64,000 bases of DNA from JBFWPF01 sp050250135 (GTDB taxonomy: Bacteria; Chlamydiota; Chlamydiia; Chlamydiales; JAFEGQ01), in NCBI GenBank assembly GCA_050250135.1, contig JBFWPF010000004.1, positions 1 through 64,000 on the forward strand, written 5' to 3'. The number at the start of each line of letters is the position of its first letter. The first letter of the stretch is position 1. Of the stretch, positions 34,640 to 43,550 are shown piece after piece. A program made the position numbers and the translations under genes. Under the pieces are notes generated by a model. That model searched no databases. It had not been told where the DNA came from and saw only the letters and a list, made by a program, of their open reading frames with translations.

Positions 34640-34699
34640 TCTCCCCTTTTCATAAAACGGTTTACATTCTATACGCGGGAGAGGAAGAGGAGGTAGGGT

Positions 34700-37411
34700 G
34701 TGACCGAAAATAGGGAGCTGGAGCGGCTTGAGGCCCATAGGACGCGGAAGGCCAACTGGAAGAAGTGGGGCCCCTACCTCAGCGAACGGGGATGGGGAAC
34801 GGTCCGCGAAGACTATAGCCCCAATGGCGAGGCCTGGACCTTCTTCCCCCACGACCACGCCAGAAGCAAGGTCTACCGGTGGAATGAAGATGGGCTAGCC
34901 GGCATCTGCGACCGCAATCAGTACCTCTGCATGGCCTTTTCCCTGTGGAATGGGAAAGACCCCATTTTGAAAGAGCGGATGTTTGGCCTGAATAACCAGC
35001 AGGGGAATCACGGGGAGGATGTAAAGGAGTACTGGTTCTACCTCGACTCAACGCCGACCCATAGCTACATGAAGATGCTCTACAAGTACCCCCAGGCCGA
35101 GTACCCCTACAAGAACCTGGTAGAGGAAAATGGGCGGCGAGGCTACCTCGATCCCGAGTATGAGCTCCTCGATACTGGTGTTTTTAACGAGGACCGCTAC
35201 TACGACTGCTACTTTGAGTACGCAAAGGGAGGGCAGAGCGATATCCTGTGCAAAGTGACGGTGTGTAACCGGGGACCGGAAGAGGCGCACCTCCACCTCC
35301 TCCCCAATGTCTGGTTCCGAAATACCTGGGTCTGGGGCTACGATAGCGGGCCGATGGGCGACGTTCCCGTGCGCCCTTCAATGAAGGTAGGGGAGGGGCC
35401 GCAAGGGGTCTCGACGCTTGAGTGCGAGCACAGTGCCCTGGGCAAGATGTACTTCTACGCCAATGGGGCCCCCGACCTCCTCTTCACCGAAAATGAGACG
35501 AACAACCAGCTCCTATTCGACCTTCCCAACCGCCACCCCTACGTGAAGGATGCCTTCCACCGGTATCTGGTCAAGGAGGAGCGGGGCGCAGTCAACCCGA
35601 AAAAGGTGGGGACGAAGGCAGCCGCTCACTACAAGCTGAGAGTGCCGGCGCACGGAGAACAGACCGTTTGGCTCCGGCTCAGTAAGGAGGCCCATTCCGA
35701 CCCCTTTGGCGACTTTGAGAAGGTCTTCAAAGAGCGGAAGGAGGAGGCCGATGTTTTTTATCAGACGTTGCACAACCCCGACCTTTCGGATGAGGAGCGG
35801 CGCGTTCAGCGGCAGGCCTTTGCAGGCCTCCTCTGGTCGAAGGAGCTCTACTACTACGATGTGGAACAGTGGCTCCACGGGGACAACCCCGCGATTCCCC
35901 AGGAGAAATCCCGCCTTTTCGGACGGAACCACAACTGGCAGCACCTGGTTAACTTCGATGTGATCTCGATGCCCGACAAGTGGGAGTATCCCTGGTACGC
36001 GACCTGGGACCTGGCCTTCCACTGCATTGCGCTTGTGCTGGTCGATCCCGATTTTGCCAAGCGGCAGCTCCTCTTGTTGACGCGGGAGTGGTACATGCAT
36101 CCGAACGGGGCGCTTGCGGCCTACGAGTGGAACTTTGATGATGCCAACCCGCCGGTCCACGCTTGGGCGGCGTGGCGGGTCTTTAAGATCGATGCCAAGA
36201 TGACTGGAACGCGGGACATCGAGTTTCTTGAGGGGATTTTCCATAAGCTCCTCCTCAACTTCACCTGGTGGGTCAACCGGAAGGACTCCGAAGGGAACAA
36301 CGTCTTCCAAGGGGGCTTTCTCGGCCTCGACAACATCAGCATATTCGACAGAAGCCATGCGATTCCCAAAGGGGGGCGGGTCGACCAGTCCGATGGGACG
36401 AGCTGGATGGGTTTTTACTCGCTCACGATGATGAAGATCGCCCTCGAGCTTTCGGTTGAGGACCCGATCTACCAGGATAGCGCGACCAAGTTCTTCGAGC
36501 ACTTCCTTCGGATCGCCCACGCGATGACTAACCTTGGTGGCAGAGGGCACTCCCTCTGGGACAAGGAGGATGGGTTTTTCTACGATGCCCTCCACACCCC
36601 TGATGGGGCGACCCACCCGCTCAAAGTCCGCTCTCTGGTGGGCCTGATGCCGCTCCTTGCCGTCGAGACGCTGGAGCCCGAGGTGCTCGAGCGGTTTCCC
36701 GTCTTTGCCCGCCGCATTCACTGGTTTGTTAACCAGCGCCCCCACTTAGCGGGAAATATGACCTGCCTGGAGGCGCCGGGTAAAGGGGAGCGGCGGATCA
36801 TGTCGATCCTCACGAAAGAGCGCCTGTTGAGTGTCCTTAAGTACCTCTTAAACGAGGAGGAGTTCCTCAGCCCTCACGGGATCCGCTCGGTCTCCAAGTA
36901 CCATGAGGCCCACCCCTACACCCTCCACATCGACGGGAGCGACTACACGATCGACTACCAGCCGGCCGAGTCGAAGTCGGGTCTGTTTGGAGGGAACTCC
37001 AACTGGCGGGGGCCGGTCTGGTTCCCGATCACCTACCTGCTGATCGAGTCGCTCCAGAAGTTTCAGCACTACTACGGCGATGATTTTAAAGTGGAGTTTC
37101 CGACCGGCTCGGGAGAGCATCTCAACCTAAAAGAGATCGCCCGCCGTCTGTCGCAGCGGATGTGCAGCCTCTTTATGCCCGATGATCAGGGGAGGCGGCC
37201 AGTCCATGGAAAGCGGGAGAAGTTTCAGACCGATCCCCACTGGAAAGATCTCCTCCTCTTTCATGAGTATTTTCATGGGGACACAGGAGAGGGGCTTGGG
37301 GCCTCCCACCAGACCGGGTGGACCGGCCTTGTGGTCAAGCTGCTGCAGCAGTCGGGCGGTATCGACTACTCAACACTCTCGAATATTCCGGTTAGTGCCC
37401 ACGAGGGCTAG
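34700..37411 (+). CDS. GH63-type glucosidase
   Basis: 903 residues, matching the length of bacterial MGH1-like/GH63 'glucosidase' proteins. Signature segments: ERGWGTVREDYSPNG near the N-terminus, FFPHDHARS, WYATWDLAFHC in the catalytic (alpha/alpha)6 barrel, YEWNFDDANPPVHAWAA, and GGNSNWRGPVWFPITYLL. No signal peptide, so probably cytosolic. GTG start with GGAGG six bases before. The natural substrate of this bacterial subgroup is not settled; a glucosylated glycerate or oligosaccharide is likely. With TreY and ROK kinase it forms a sugar-handling neighbourhood. Confidence 0.85.
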   Translation: MTENRELERLEAHRTRKANWKKWGPYLSERGWGTVREDYSPNGEAWTFFPHDHARSKVYRWNEDGLAGICDRNQYLCMAFSLWNGKDPILKERMFGLNNQQGNHGEDVKEYWFYLDSTPTHSYMKMLYKYPQAEYPYKNLVEENGRRGYLDPEYELLDTGVFNEDRYYDCYFEYAKGGQSDILCKVTVCNRGPEEAHLHLLPNVWFRNTWVWGYDSGPMGDVPVRPSMKVGEGPQGVSTLECEHSALGKMYFYANGAPDLLFTENETNNQLLFDLPNRHPYVKDAFHRYLVKEERGAVNPKKVGTKAAAHYKLRVPAHGEQTVWLRLSKEAHSDPFGDFEKVFKERKEEADVFYQTLHNPDLSDEERRVQRQAFAGLLWSKELYYYDVEQWLHGDNPAIPQEKSRLFGRNHNWQHLVNFDVISMPDKWEYPWYATWDLAFHCIALVLVDPDFAKRQLLLLTREWYMHPNGALAAYEWNFDDANPPVHAWAAWRVFKIDAKMTGTRDIEFLEGIFHKLLLNFTWWVNRKDSEGNNVFQGGFLGLDNISIFDRSHAIPKGGRVDQSDGTSWMGFYSLTMMKIALELSVEDPIYQDSATKFFEHFLRIAHAMTNLGGRGHSLWDKEDGFFYDALHTPDGATHPLKVRSLVGLMPLLAVETLEPEVLERFPVFARRIHWFVNQRPHLAGNMTCLEAPGKGERRIMSILTKERLLSVLKYLLNEEEFLSPHGIRSVSKYHEAHPYTLHIDGSDYTIDYQPAESKSGLFGGNSNWRGPVWFPITYLLIESLQKFQHYYGDDFKVEFPTGSGEHLNLKEIARRLSQRMCSLFMPDDQGRRPVHGKREKFQTDPHWKDLLLFHEYFHGDTGEGLGASHQTGWTGLVVKLLQQSGGIDYSTLSNIPVSAHEG

Positions 37412-37466
37412 AGGCAGGGCATCTGCAAAGTCTGTGCCAGTTGTTCATTGCCTACCCTTAAGTTGA

Positions 37467-37640
37467 TTAGGGCGTGTAATCAATTAGGGGGAGACCCCTG
37501 GGGAGCAATCCCAGCGTTCGGATCGCCTATCTATTGTAGCATTAACGTAGGGTGGGCTACTTTGTCCCCCGGGCCATGTCCCATGGACATGCGTTTTGCC
37601 TCCTACACCCCCTCTGTGCCTCTCTGTGTTCTCTGTGGTA
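37467..37640. repeat. single MITE terminal arm and composite repeat, copy 2
   Basis: The 274-base gap at 37412-37685 has no gene. TTAGGGCGTGTAATCAATTA (37467-37486) equals one terminal arm of the 15548-15720 element; no second arm is found. Then come CCCCTGGGGAGCAATCCCA (from 37495) and a CTCTGTG-type module (37611-37637), both shared with 10641-10754. This seems to be a graveyard of dispersed repeats. Confidence 0.65.
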
Positions 37641-37685
37641 AAATCCTATCTGAATGGTCAGCCAGACTTTGCAGATGTCCTGGGG

Positions 37686-38552
37686 CTAGAGGAGTTTGAA
37701 GTAGGCCTCTTGTGCCTTTTGGAGGGCTTCGCTGCCGCTAGGGTCTAGCTGCCAGTTCTGGTGGGCATATTTGAAGATCTCTCCTAGGTTCCTCTTACGC
37801 TCCTCTGAGAGGGTGGCATATTCGGTGCGGAGGGACCAACTGAGGTACTCAAATAGAGGAGCAGCCTCAGCCGGGGCGCTGTTCTCCCACATGCCCAAAA
37901 TCCACCAGGCAAGTCGGCAGTCGGCATCCCACTTGGCGCACAGGAACTCAAAGTACTGGCTCAGGTTGGCCCATTTGTTCATCGCCAGCCAGTTGTTGTA
38001 GGTAGTGACTTGAGGAACGGTCGAAATCGCTTTGTAGTCCTCCCAAGCGCCTCTGAGATAGCCATATTGCATGATAAGTTGGCGGCAAAGCAGCGGCTCC
38101 TCGATAGTGGGCATTCTTCTCATCTCGTCCATAAAGGTCCGCAGGTGCCCCGTTACCTTCTGCAGATGCCCCTTCCAGTCATGCTCACTATCAGAAGACC
38201 ACCCCTTCATCTCAGCAAAGAGCTTTGCTAGCTCCTCGCCAGGCATCTTTTGGATAGTGGGCTTGGTGTGCGGCTGCACCTCTTTGGAGAAGCGGTCAAG
38301 GGTGGCAAGGTCGACCGGTGTGATTGTTGGCAGCGTAGGGGGAGGTGGTGGCGGAGGAGAGTCCTCCACTACCCACCGGCGCGCAATCAGGGAGAGGGAG
38401 AGAGGGGTCAGCGCCGCTGCATAGAGGGCAGCCTTGTAGGGGATCTCCTGCGCAAGGCGGATGGCCAGGGCCGTTGCTATCCCATGGAGGCACAGTGAAG
38501 CGGTTAACTCCCCACTCGTCTTAGGATGGACAATCGGTTGAATAGAGGGCAT
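37686..38552 (-). CDS. membrane-hairpin protein of unknown function
   Basis: 288 residues. The N-terminus (HPKTSGELTASL, ALAIRLAQ, KAALYAAALTPLSLSLIARR) follows the same plan as the hairpin of the 6525-7127 and 7348-8469 proteins, though more diverged. A short Pro tract (PPPPPPPTLP) leads to a soluble alpha-helical domain rich in Trp (WENSAP, WDADCRLAWWILG). The two genes 38561-38884 and 37686-38552 lie head to tail with 8 bases between them and share the promoter at 38911-38940. Function unknown; probably another member of the effector-like family. Confidence 0.65.
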   Translation of the reverse strand: MPSIQPIVHPKTSGELTASLCLHGIATALAIRLAQEIPYKAALYAAALTPLSLSLIARRWVVEDSPPPPPPPTLPTITPVDLATLDRFSKEVQPHTKPTIQKMPGEELAKLFAEMKGWSSDSEHDWKGHLQKVTGHLRTFMDEMRRMPTIEEPLLCRQLIMQYGYLRGAWEDYKAISTVPQVTTYNNWLAMNKWANLSQYFEFLCAKWDADCRLAWWILGMWENSAPAEAAPLFEYLSWSLRTEYATLSEERKRNLGEIFKYAHQNWQLDPSGSEALQKAQEAYFKLL

Positions 38553-38560
38553 CGGAATCC

Positions 38561-38884
38561 CTACTTCCCTGCAAGGCTCTTGGTCGCCGGCCAGTTAAGG
38601 TAGCAGGCCCCAGCGCCCAGCCCCGCCAGCATCAGCAGGTCGATCTGCGCCCCAAATGGGGAGAAGCGGGCCCCGAGTAGAGAGCGCCCCAAATTAAAGC
38701 CAATGAGGGTCAGGTTGCTGTAGTGAACTGGGTCTTTAATATTTTTCTTGTCGATGATGTAGCCCGCCGCCAAAAGGGTCGGAGAGACCAGAAGAGGAGA
38801 CCAACCCAAAAGGGTAGAAACAACCGTAGGGGCAACAACAATAAGCCCAGTAACAGCCTTCTCAGAATTAATCGTGCTGTCCAT
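38561..38884 (-). CDS. small membrane protein of unknown function
   Basis: 107 residues with three to four hydrophobic segments (about 10-30, 30-45, 58-72, 82-98) and short polar loops. No recognised family. It has a near-consensus promoter and an AAGGTGG ribosome binding site, and precedes the 288-residue membrane-hairpin gene in the same transcript. Confidence 0.6.
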   Translation of the reverse strand: MDSTINSEKAVTGLIVVAPTVVSTLLGWSPLLVSPTLLAAGYIIDKKNIKDPVHYSNLTLIGFNLGRSLLGARFSPFGAQIDLLMLAGLGAGACYLNWPATKSLAGK

Positions 38885-38910
38885 CTAATAACACCACCTT
38901 TTTGTGAGGG

Positions 38911-38940
38911 AGTATAGTTCTTGGGCTATTATTCTGTCAA
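38911..38940 (-). promoter_or_regulatory. near-consensus sigma70-like promoter
   Basis: On the minus strand TTGACA (38935-38940), 18-base spacer, TATACT (38911-38916); expected start near 38904, about 20 bases before the ATG at 38884. A second TTGACA lies 11 bases further upstream. The surrounding divergent gap is AT-rich. Confidence 0.75.
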
Positions 38941-39010
38941 TGGTGTCAATTTAAAATAAATTTTAGTATTTTATACCCTATTGGGATCGGGTACAATCTT
39001 TGCCGATTGT

Positions 39011-39601
39011 ATGCGAAAAATCTCCATTACCAGTTTTATCTGTGCCCTCCTCCTCACGGTCTCCCTCTTTGGAGCCCATCCTCTTTTCTCCCGCTATCCC
39101 AAGGAGATGGAGGGGGCGGTAGAGGCGATCTCGGCCCTCCCTGAGGCAAAGGCCCTCCTTGATACGGTCTACCGGGAGGGGAGGGTTGAGCTGATCTCCG
39201 AACATGGCTATGGCAATTTCTCCGCCTTTTGGGTGGGGGGGCGCCGGGCCGTCTGCGTCCCCGATGTCAAAAGGAAGGAACAGGGGGAGCTGATCCGCTC
39301 GATCCTTTTTGAGCTCCATAACGCCAAGGCCAACGGGAAGTTGGCCACCCTTGATCGGCAGGTCAGGGGGGGTAAGATCTCCCGGGCAGCCTTTGTCGAG
39401 GGGGTCGAACGGATTGAGTTTCAGAATGTTCAGGAGGCCTGCGCCCTCTTGCGCAGAGGGGTGGCCAGGGGGATCTTCCCCAAGACGGCCCTGTGGGAGA
39501 TGCCCACTCAGTTTGACGAGTACTATCTGATTCAGCAAAGGGCGGGCCATTCGGCTTGGATTGGCCACCGCTACGACCAGATGATTGCGGGCCGCACCTA
39601 G
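39011..39601 (+). CDS. secreted protein of unknown function
   Basis: 196 residues from ATG 39011 (the frame opens at 38981). A clear signal peptide (KISITSFICALLLTVSLFGA) is followed by a soluble domain. A central ILFELHNAKANG helix occupies a position like that of a metalloprotease helix, but there is no HExxH motif. The C-terminal part has WEMPTQFDEYYLIQQ. I do not recognise the family. A TACAAT box (38992-38997) just upstream may be a -10 element. Confidence 0.65.
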   Translation: MRKISITSFICALLLTVSLFGAHPLFSRYPKEMEGAVEAISALPEAKALLDTVYREGRVELISEHGYGNFSAFWVGGRRAVCVPDVKRKEQGELIRSILFELHNAKANGKLATLDRQVRGGKISRAAFVEGVERIEFQNVQEACALLRRGVARGIFPKTALWEMPTQFDEYYLIQQRAGHSAWIGHRYDQMIAGRT

Positions 39602-39659
39602 CCCTTTATCTTACCACCTGTTAACTGTAAGGAAAATATTTCCTTAACAGGAGTGGGTG

Positions 39660-41417
39660 ATGAAGGGGATTGCGTTGGGGCTGGCTCTAGTAGCGGGGGC
39701 CCCCTTATTAGGATTATCGACGATCGATGAGGGGCCCATACACGAGGGCTATATCCAGCCGATCGAGGGGGGGATCCTCCTCTCGGCGGTGGAGAAGGCG
39801 CCGCCCGAGAGGGAGGTTGTGGAGAGGCTCCCTGCCTCTCCTGATGAACAGGCCGACTGGCTATCGGGTTACTGGGCTTGGAATGGGGACTCCTATGTCT
39901 GGATGAGCGGTGTGTGGCGCCGCCCCCCACCGGGCCATCTCTGGATCGAGGGGAGCTGGAAGGAGTATCCCGAGGGGTGGGTCTGGTCCCCTGGCTTTTG
40001 GAGCCCTGTTGCGGAGAGTGAGCTGGAGTATATTGGAGATCCCCCGCCCGATCCGATCGAAGAGGAGGCCTCCGATCCGCCAGTGGAGAGCTTTTGGATG
40101 CCGGGCTATTGGTCCTATAACGAATCGAGCCGCGATTATGCATGGGTGAGCGGCGAGTGGATGCGTTTCGATCCGAACTGGGTGCTTGTGCCCGCCCACT
40201 ATGTGTGGCGCCCGCAGGGGTATGTGTTTATCCGCGCCTATTGGGATTGGCCGCTTGAGTCGCGAGGGAGCGCCTATGCGCCGGTTCGGGCGAGGGGGGG
40301 CGAGACCTACACGCCCGATGAGACGCTCGATGATGAGACCCTTGTTCGCCGCTTGGTGGTCTACTACCCGAACTACCTCTGCTTCTATCACCACCACTAC
40401 TACTACCACTACAATTTCTGGGCCGGATGGTGGGGGACCCCTCCCTGGTGGGGATGGAACAGCTGGTGGAGTTTTGGCTGGGGCCCCCACTGGGATGTCT
40501 GGTGGTGGTACACCCATCCCGGCTTTCCCCACCCGATCTGGCTGAACAAGTCGATGGCGGGAAGGATCTGGCCGGCGCCCCGTGCCCTGAGGGGACGGAT
40601 GCGTGGAAATTGGGGTTGGCCGCTCAACATCACCCCTCACGGAATGGCGCCCGTATCGGCTGCCCGGGGGGCAATGGGGAGGCGGGGTCTTCCGGTTCTC
40701 CCTGCCAACCCGCGGCGGCGGGAGGATCTTATCAGGGGCGCTGTCCCTGAGCGGCATGAGAGGCCCCTTCGGCCCGAAGGGAGGGCTGGTGAGGCGCAGG
40801 AGCGACGGGGTATTCCGGGGCCCCGACCCGATTTCGGCCCGCGCCCCGATGTGAACCGCAGGCCGCCAACCGCCCCTCCTTTAACACCGGGCAGAAGGCC
40901 TCCGATTGGGGAGCGGGGACAGAGAGGTCCTCGGCCCACAGCGCCCCAGCCGGTGCAGCCGGGTGTCCGTCCCCATCCCCCCCGCCCAGCGCCGGGAAGA
41001 GGGCCTAGCCAAGTGACTCCGCCAGGAAGGGGACCTAGTCAAGTGACTCCGCCAGGCAGAGGGCCTAGCCAAGTGACTCCGCCAGGAAGGGGACCTAGTC
41101 AAGTCACGCCGCCAGGCAGAGGGCCTAGCCAAGTGACTCCGCCGGGAAGGGGACCTAGCCAAGTCACGCCGCCAGGCAGAGGGCCCAGCGAAGTTACCCC
41201 TCCTAGTCGCGGCCCCTCACAGGTGACCCCTCAGCCGAATTACCCCTCAAGGATGGCGCCCCGCCAATACCAACCTCGCCAATACCAACCTCGACAGGTG
41301 CAACCGAGGCAATTCCAGCCCCAGCGCTCGGCGCCCTCTGGAGGCGGTTATCAGGGAGGGGGAGGCTATCGAGGCGGAGGTGGTGGCGGAGGTGGCCGCG
41401 GAGGTGGCCATCGCTAA
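39660..41417 (+). CDS. exported WxxGxW-repeat protein with low-complexity C-terminus
   Basis: 585 residues; ATG 39660 has AGGAG upstream, the preceding GTG does not. After a signal-like N-terminus come five or more copies of a W-x-x-G-x-W pattern (LSGYWAWNGDSYVWMSGVW, IEGSWKEYPEGWVW, MPGYWSYNE, YAWVSGEW), as in YXWGXW-repeat proteins. A His/Tyr/Trp-rich block follows (YHHHYYYHYNFW), then Arg/Pro-rich sequence, eight PGRGPSQVTP units, a YQPRQ repeat and a Gly-rich tail. Probably a surface or periplasmic structural protein; the exact role is unknown. Confidence 0.7.
   Translation: MKGIALGLALVAGAPLLGLSTIDEGPIHEGYIQPIEGGILLSAVEKAPPEREVVERLPASPDEQADWLSGYWAWNGDSYVWMSGVWRRPPPGHLWIEGSWKEYPEGWVWSPGFWSPVAESELEYIGDPPPDPIEEEASDPPVESFWMPGYWSYNESSRDYAWVSGEWMRFDPNWVLVPAHYVWRPQGYVFIRAYWDWPLESRGSAYAPVRARGGETYTPDETLDDETLVRRLVVYYPNYLCFYHHHYYYHYNFWAGWWGTPPWWGWNSWWSFGWGPHWDVWWWYTHPGFPHPIWLNKSMAGRIWPAPRALRGRMRGNWGWPLNITPHGMAPVSAARGAMGRRGLPVLPANPRRREDLIRGAVPERHERPLRPEGRAGEAQERRGIPGPRPDFGPRPDVNRRPPTAPPLTPGRRPPIGERGQRGPRPTAPQPVQPGVRPHPPRPAPGRGPSQVTPPGRGPSQVTPPGRGPSQVTPPGRGPSQVTPPGRGPSQVTPPGRGPSQVTPPGRGPSEVTPPSRGPSQVTPQPNYPSRMAPRQYQPRQYQPRQVQPRQFQPQRSAPSGGGYQGGGGYRGGGGGGGGRGGGHR
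40992..41231. repeat. eight tandem 30-bp units
   Basis: Contiguous in-frame units encoding PGRGPSQVTP with minor variation (SEVT and SRG in the last two). Adjacent copies are almost the same at the DNA level, which suggests recent slippage or unequal crossover. Confidence 0.85.
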
Positions 41418-41419
41418 GC

Positions 41420-42838
41420 CTACCAGAGGCCGAGCCAGTGCCACCAGAGGCTTCCTAGTCCCCCCCAGACGAGGATGTTGACAAGGCCGCAGAGAAGGCC
41501 AACCCGCCACCAGGTCTTGATGTCGACATAGCCCGTTCCAAAGAGGAGGGGAGCTGCTGCCGTCCCATAGTGGGTGATCCCCGCAAAGAGGCAGCTAAAG
41601 TAGGCGAGGGTAAGGAGCGCTAGCATGGGCGGCGTCCCTAACCCGATCGCAATGGTGGCAAAGGGGACAAAAAAGGCCGAGATATGACTCGTGTTCCCGG
41701 CGAAGAGGTAATGGGCAAAAAAGTAGAGGAGGGCAAGGCAGGGGAAGGCTACTTGCCAGGAGACTCCTCCGAGTTGCCTCGTGATCATCCCCCCAATCCA
41801 ATCGGTAACGCCTAAGGTCTGCAGATGGGTCGCCATCATGATAAGGGTGGCGTACCAAATGAGGGTCTCCCACGCCCGCTTCTCTCCCGTAATCTCATCC
41901 CAATTCAGGACACCGGTGATTAGAAGAAGGGTGATCCCGGTCATAGCGGCAACAGCAGGGGCTACTCCAAAGGTTGCCCCTCCGATCCAGAGCGTAAGCA
42001 ACAGGAGGAGAATGGAGAGGGTGATCCCCTCCTTGCGGGAGAGGGGGCCAAGCTCCTTCAGCTTCTCCTTAGCGACATTTCGCGCATCAGAGGCCGCCCC
42101 GGTGCCGGGAGGGACGAGGCGGTAGAGGAGGGCAGGGATAGCGAGTAGGCTCACAATGGCAGGCACCAAAGCGGCCAAGGTCCAAGTGGTCCAGGAGAGG
42201 GTGTAGCCAAGGCCGCGGGCGAGCTCAGCGATAAAGAGGTTGGAGGCCATCGCCGTAAGGAAAAGGGAGCTGGTGATCACCGATCCCTGGAAGGCACAGA
42301 GGGTAAGGAAGGCGGCCATTTTGGGAGGGGCCTTTGACCCCTCCACAAGGCCCCGGAGGATCGGCATGACAATTCCCCCCGAGCGGGCGGTATCGCTGGG
42401 AATAGCGGGGGCGAGGGAAAGGTCAGCCAGGATCAGCCCCATCCCAAGGCCGAGTGTCCGCTTGCCCAAGAGCGAGATCAGGGAGTAGGCCATCCGAGTC
42501 GCCAGGCCTGAGGTAAAAAAGCCGCGGGCGATGATAAAGGCGGAGAAGACGAGCCAGACGACCGGGTTCCCAAAGGAGGCGAGCGATTCCTTGAGGGGCA
42601 ACGTCCCCGTCAAGAGGGTGAGGGTCAAGCCGGTAAAGGCGACCGCCCCCATCGGGAGGGGCTTGAGAATAATACCCGCAATCGTGGCCAAAAAGAGGGC
42701 GAGGAGGTGCCACCCCTCAAGGGAAACCCCCACTGGAGCCGGCAAGAACCAGAGAAGGGCGCCGAGGGAAAAGCAGAGGAGGAGGGGGGGGAGGCGGAGA
42801 GAGGGGGCTAAAATTCCCGCTTGGGGAGAGGTACTCAT
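41420..42838 (-). CDS. 2-oxoglutarate/malate translocator (DASS family)
   Basis: 472 residues from ATG 42838; the open frame up to 42952 would overlap the divergent gene. About 12-14 membrane segments. Family markers: GFFTSGLATRMAYSLISLLG, the AIPSDTARSGGIVMPI signature, VITSSLFLTAMASN, and YFFAHYLFAGNTSHISAFF. This is the plastid DiT1 / chlamydial SodTi group that exchanges dicarboxylates. In an intracellular bacterium it would import host malate or 2-oxoglutarate, the substrate for the malic enzyme and malate dehydrogenase in this window. Confidence 0.9.
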   Translation of the reverse strand: MSTSPQAGILAPSLRLPPLLLCFSLGALLWFLPAPVGVSLEGWHLLALFLATIAGIILKPLPMGAVAFTGLTLTLLTGTLPLKESLASFGNPVVWLVFSAFIIARGFFTSGLATRMAYSLISLLGKRTLGLGMGLILADLSLAPAIPSDTARSGGIVMPILRGLVEGSKAPPKMAAFLTLCAFQGSVITSSLFLTAMASNLFIAELARGLGYTLSWTTWTLAALVPAIVSLLAIPALLYRLVPPGTGAASDARNVAKEKLKELGPLSRKEGITLSILLLLLTLWIGGATFGVAPAVAAMTGITLLLITGVLNWDEITGEKRAWETLIWYATLIMMATHLQTLGVTDWIGGMITRQLGGVSWQVAFPCLALLYFFAHYLFAGNTSHISAFFVPFATIAIGLGTPPMLALLTLAYFSCLFAGITHYGTAAAPLLFGTGYVDIKTWWRVGLLCGLVNILVWGGLGSLWWHWLGLW

Positions 42839-42896
42839 AAAGAGTCGGTTTCTGTAATGTAGGAGGGAGTATACCCTTTTTTGCAGGAGAAAGCGA

Positions 42897-43550
42897 GTGA
42901 AAAAATGGCTTATAATATTGCTGGTGGGTCTAGGGGGGGTTGCCTCAGCCAAGGTGACTCAGGAAGAGGTACTCCGGTACTGGCTTGGGCCCCTCGACGG
43001 TCCTACCGACTTTCCCGTTCACAAGGCGCAGATTTGGTGGATGAAGGACCCTGAGGTCGACGCCGACATCCGGCAGAAGTTTGGGGCCGCTGTTGAGGCC
43101 GCTGCCAGGGGGGAGTATGACCACTGGACAGCGACTCCGCGGGGGCGCCTTGCCTTGATCATCCTGCTCGACCAGTTCACCCGCAATCTCAACCGAGATA
43201 AGGGGGAGGCCTTTGCTAACGACGAGAAGGCGCTGCGGTTAGCGATGGAGGGGATTGCAAGGGGGGAGCATACCCGTCTCTATCCGGTGGAGAGGGCCTT
43301 TCTCTACCTCCCCTTGGAGCATGCTGAGGACCCCTACTACCAAGAGCGGTCGGTCGACCTCTTTGAGCAGCTAGCGCGGGAGGTCGATCCTGAGATTAGG
43401 GCCCCCTTTGAGAGCTTTCTCGATTATGCTCGGCAGCACAAGGTGATCATCGACCGCTTTGCCCGCTTTCCCCATCGAAACCGCCCCCTCCTGCGCGATT
43501 CGACTCAGGCTGAGGTTGCCTTTCTCAGGGAGTGGGGAAATCCCTTCTAA
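42897..43550 (+). CDS. DUF924 family protein with signal peptide
   Basis: 217 residues. A GTG start with AGGAG upstream gives KKWLIILLVGLGGVASA, a clear signal sequence. The rest is a full DUF924 protein: VLRYWLGP, a WW-type IWWMKDPEVDADIRQKF, LALIILLDQFTRNLNRD, LYPVERAFLYLPLEHAED, and FPHRNRPL. DUF924 proteins are usually cytosolic and TPR-like; export is unusual. It is followed with no gap by an MFS gene. Confidence 0.85.
   Translation: MKKWLIILLVGLGGVASAKVTQEEVLRYWLGPLDGPTDFPVHKAQIWWMKDPEVDADIRQKFGAAVEAAARGEYDHWTATPRGRLALIILLDQFTRNLNRDKGEAFANDEKALRLAMEGIARGEHTRLYPVERAFLYLPLEHAEDPYYQERSVDLFEQLAREVDPEIRAPFESFLDYARQHKVIIDRFARFPHRNRPLLRDSTQAEVAFLREWGNPF

Noticed and set aside
35513..36745. 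Long open frame (410 codons) antisense to the GH63-type gene
   Set aside because: It is a shadow frame of GC-rich coding sequence; the translation has no domain and a Val/Gly/Arg-biased composition.
39861..40757. Minus-strand frame of 298 codons in the WxxGxW gene
   Set aside because: Arises from the biased composition of the repeat gene; no recognisable protein features.
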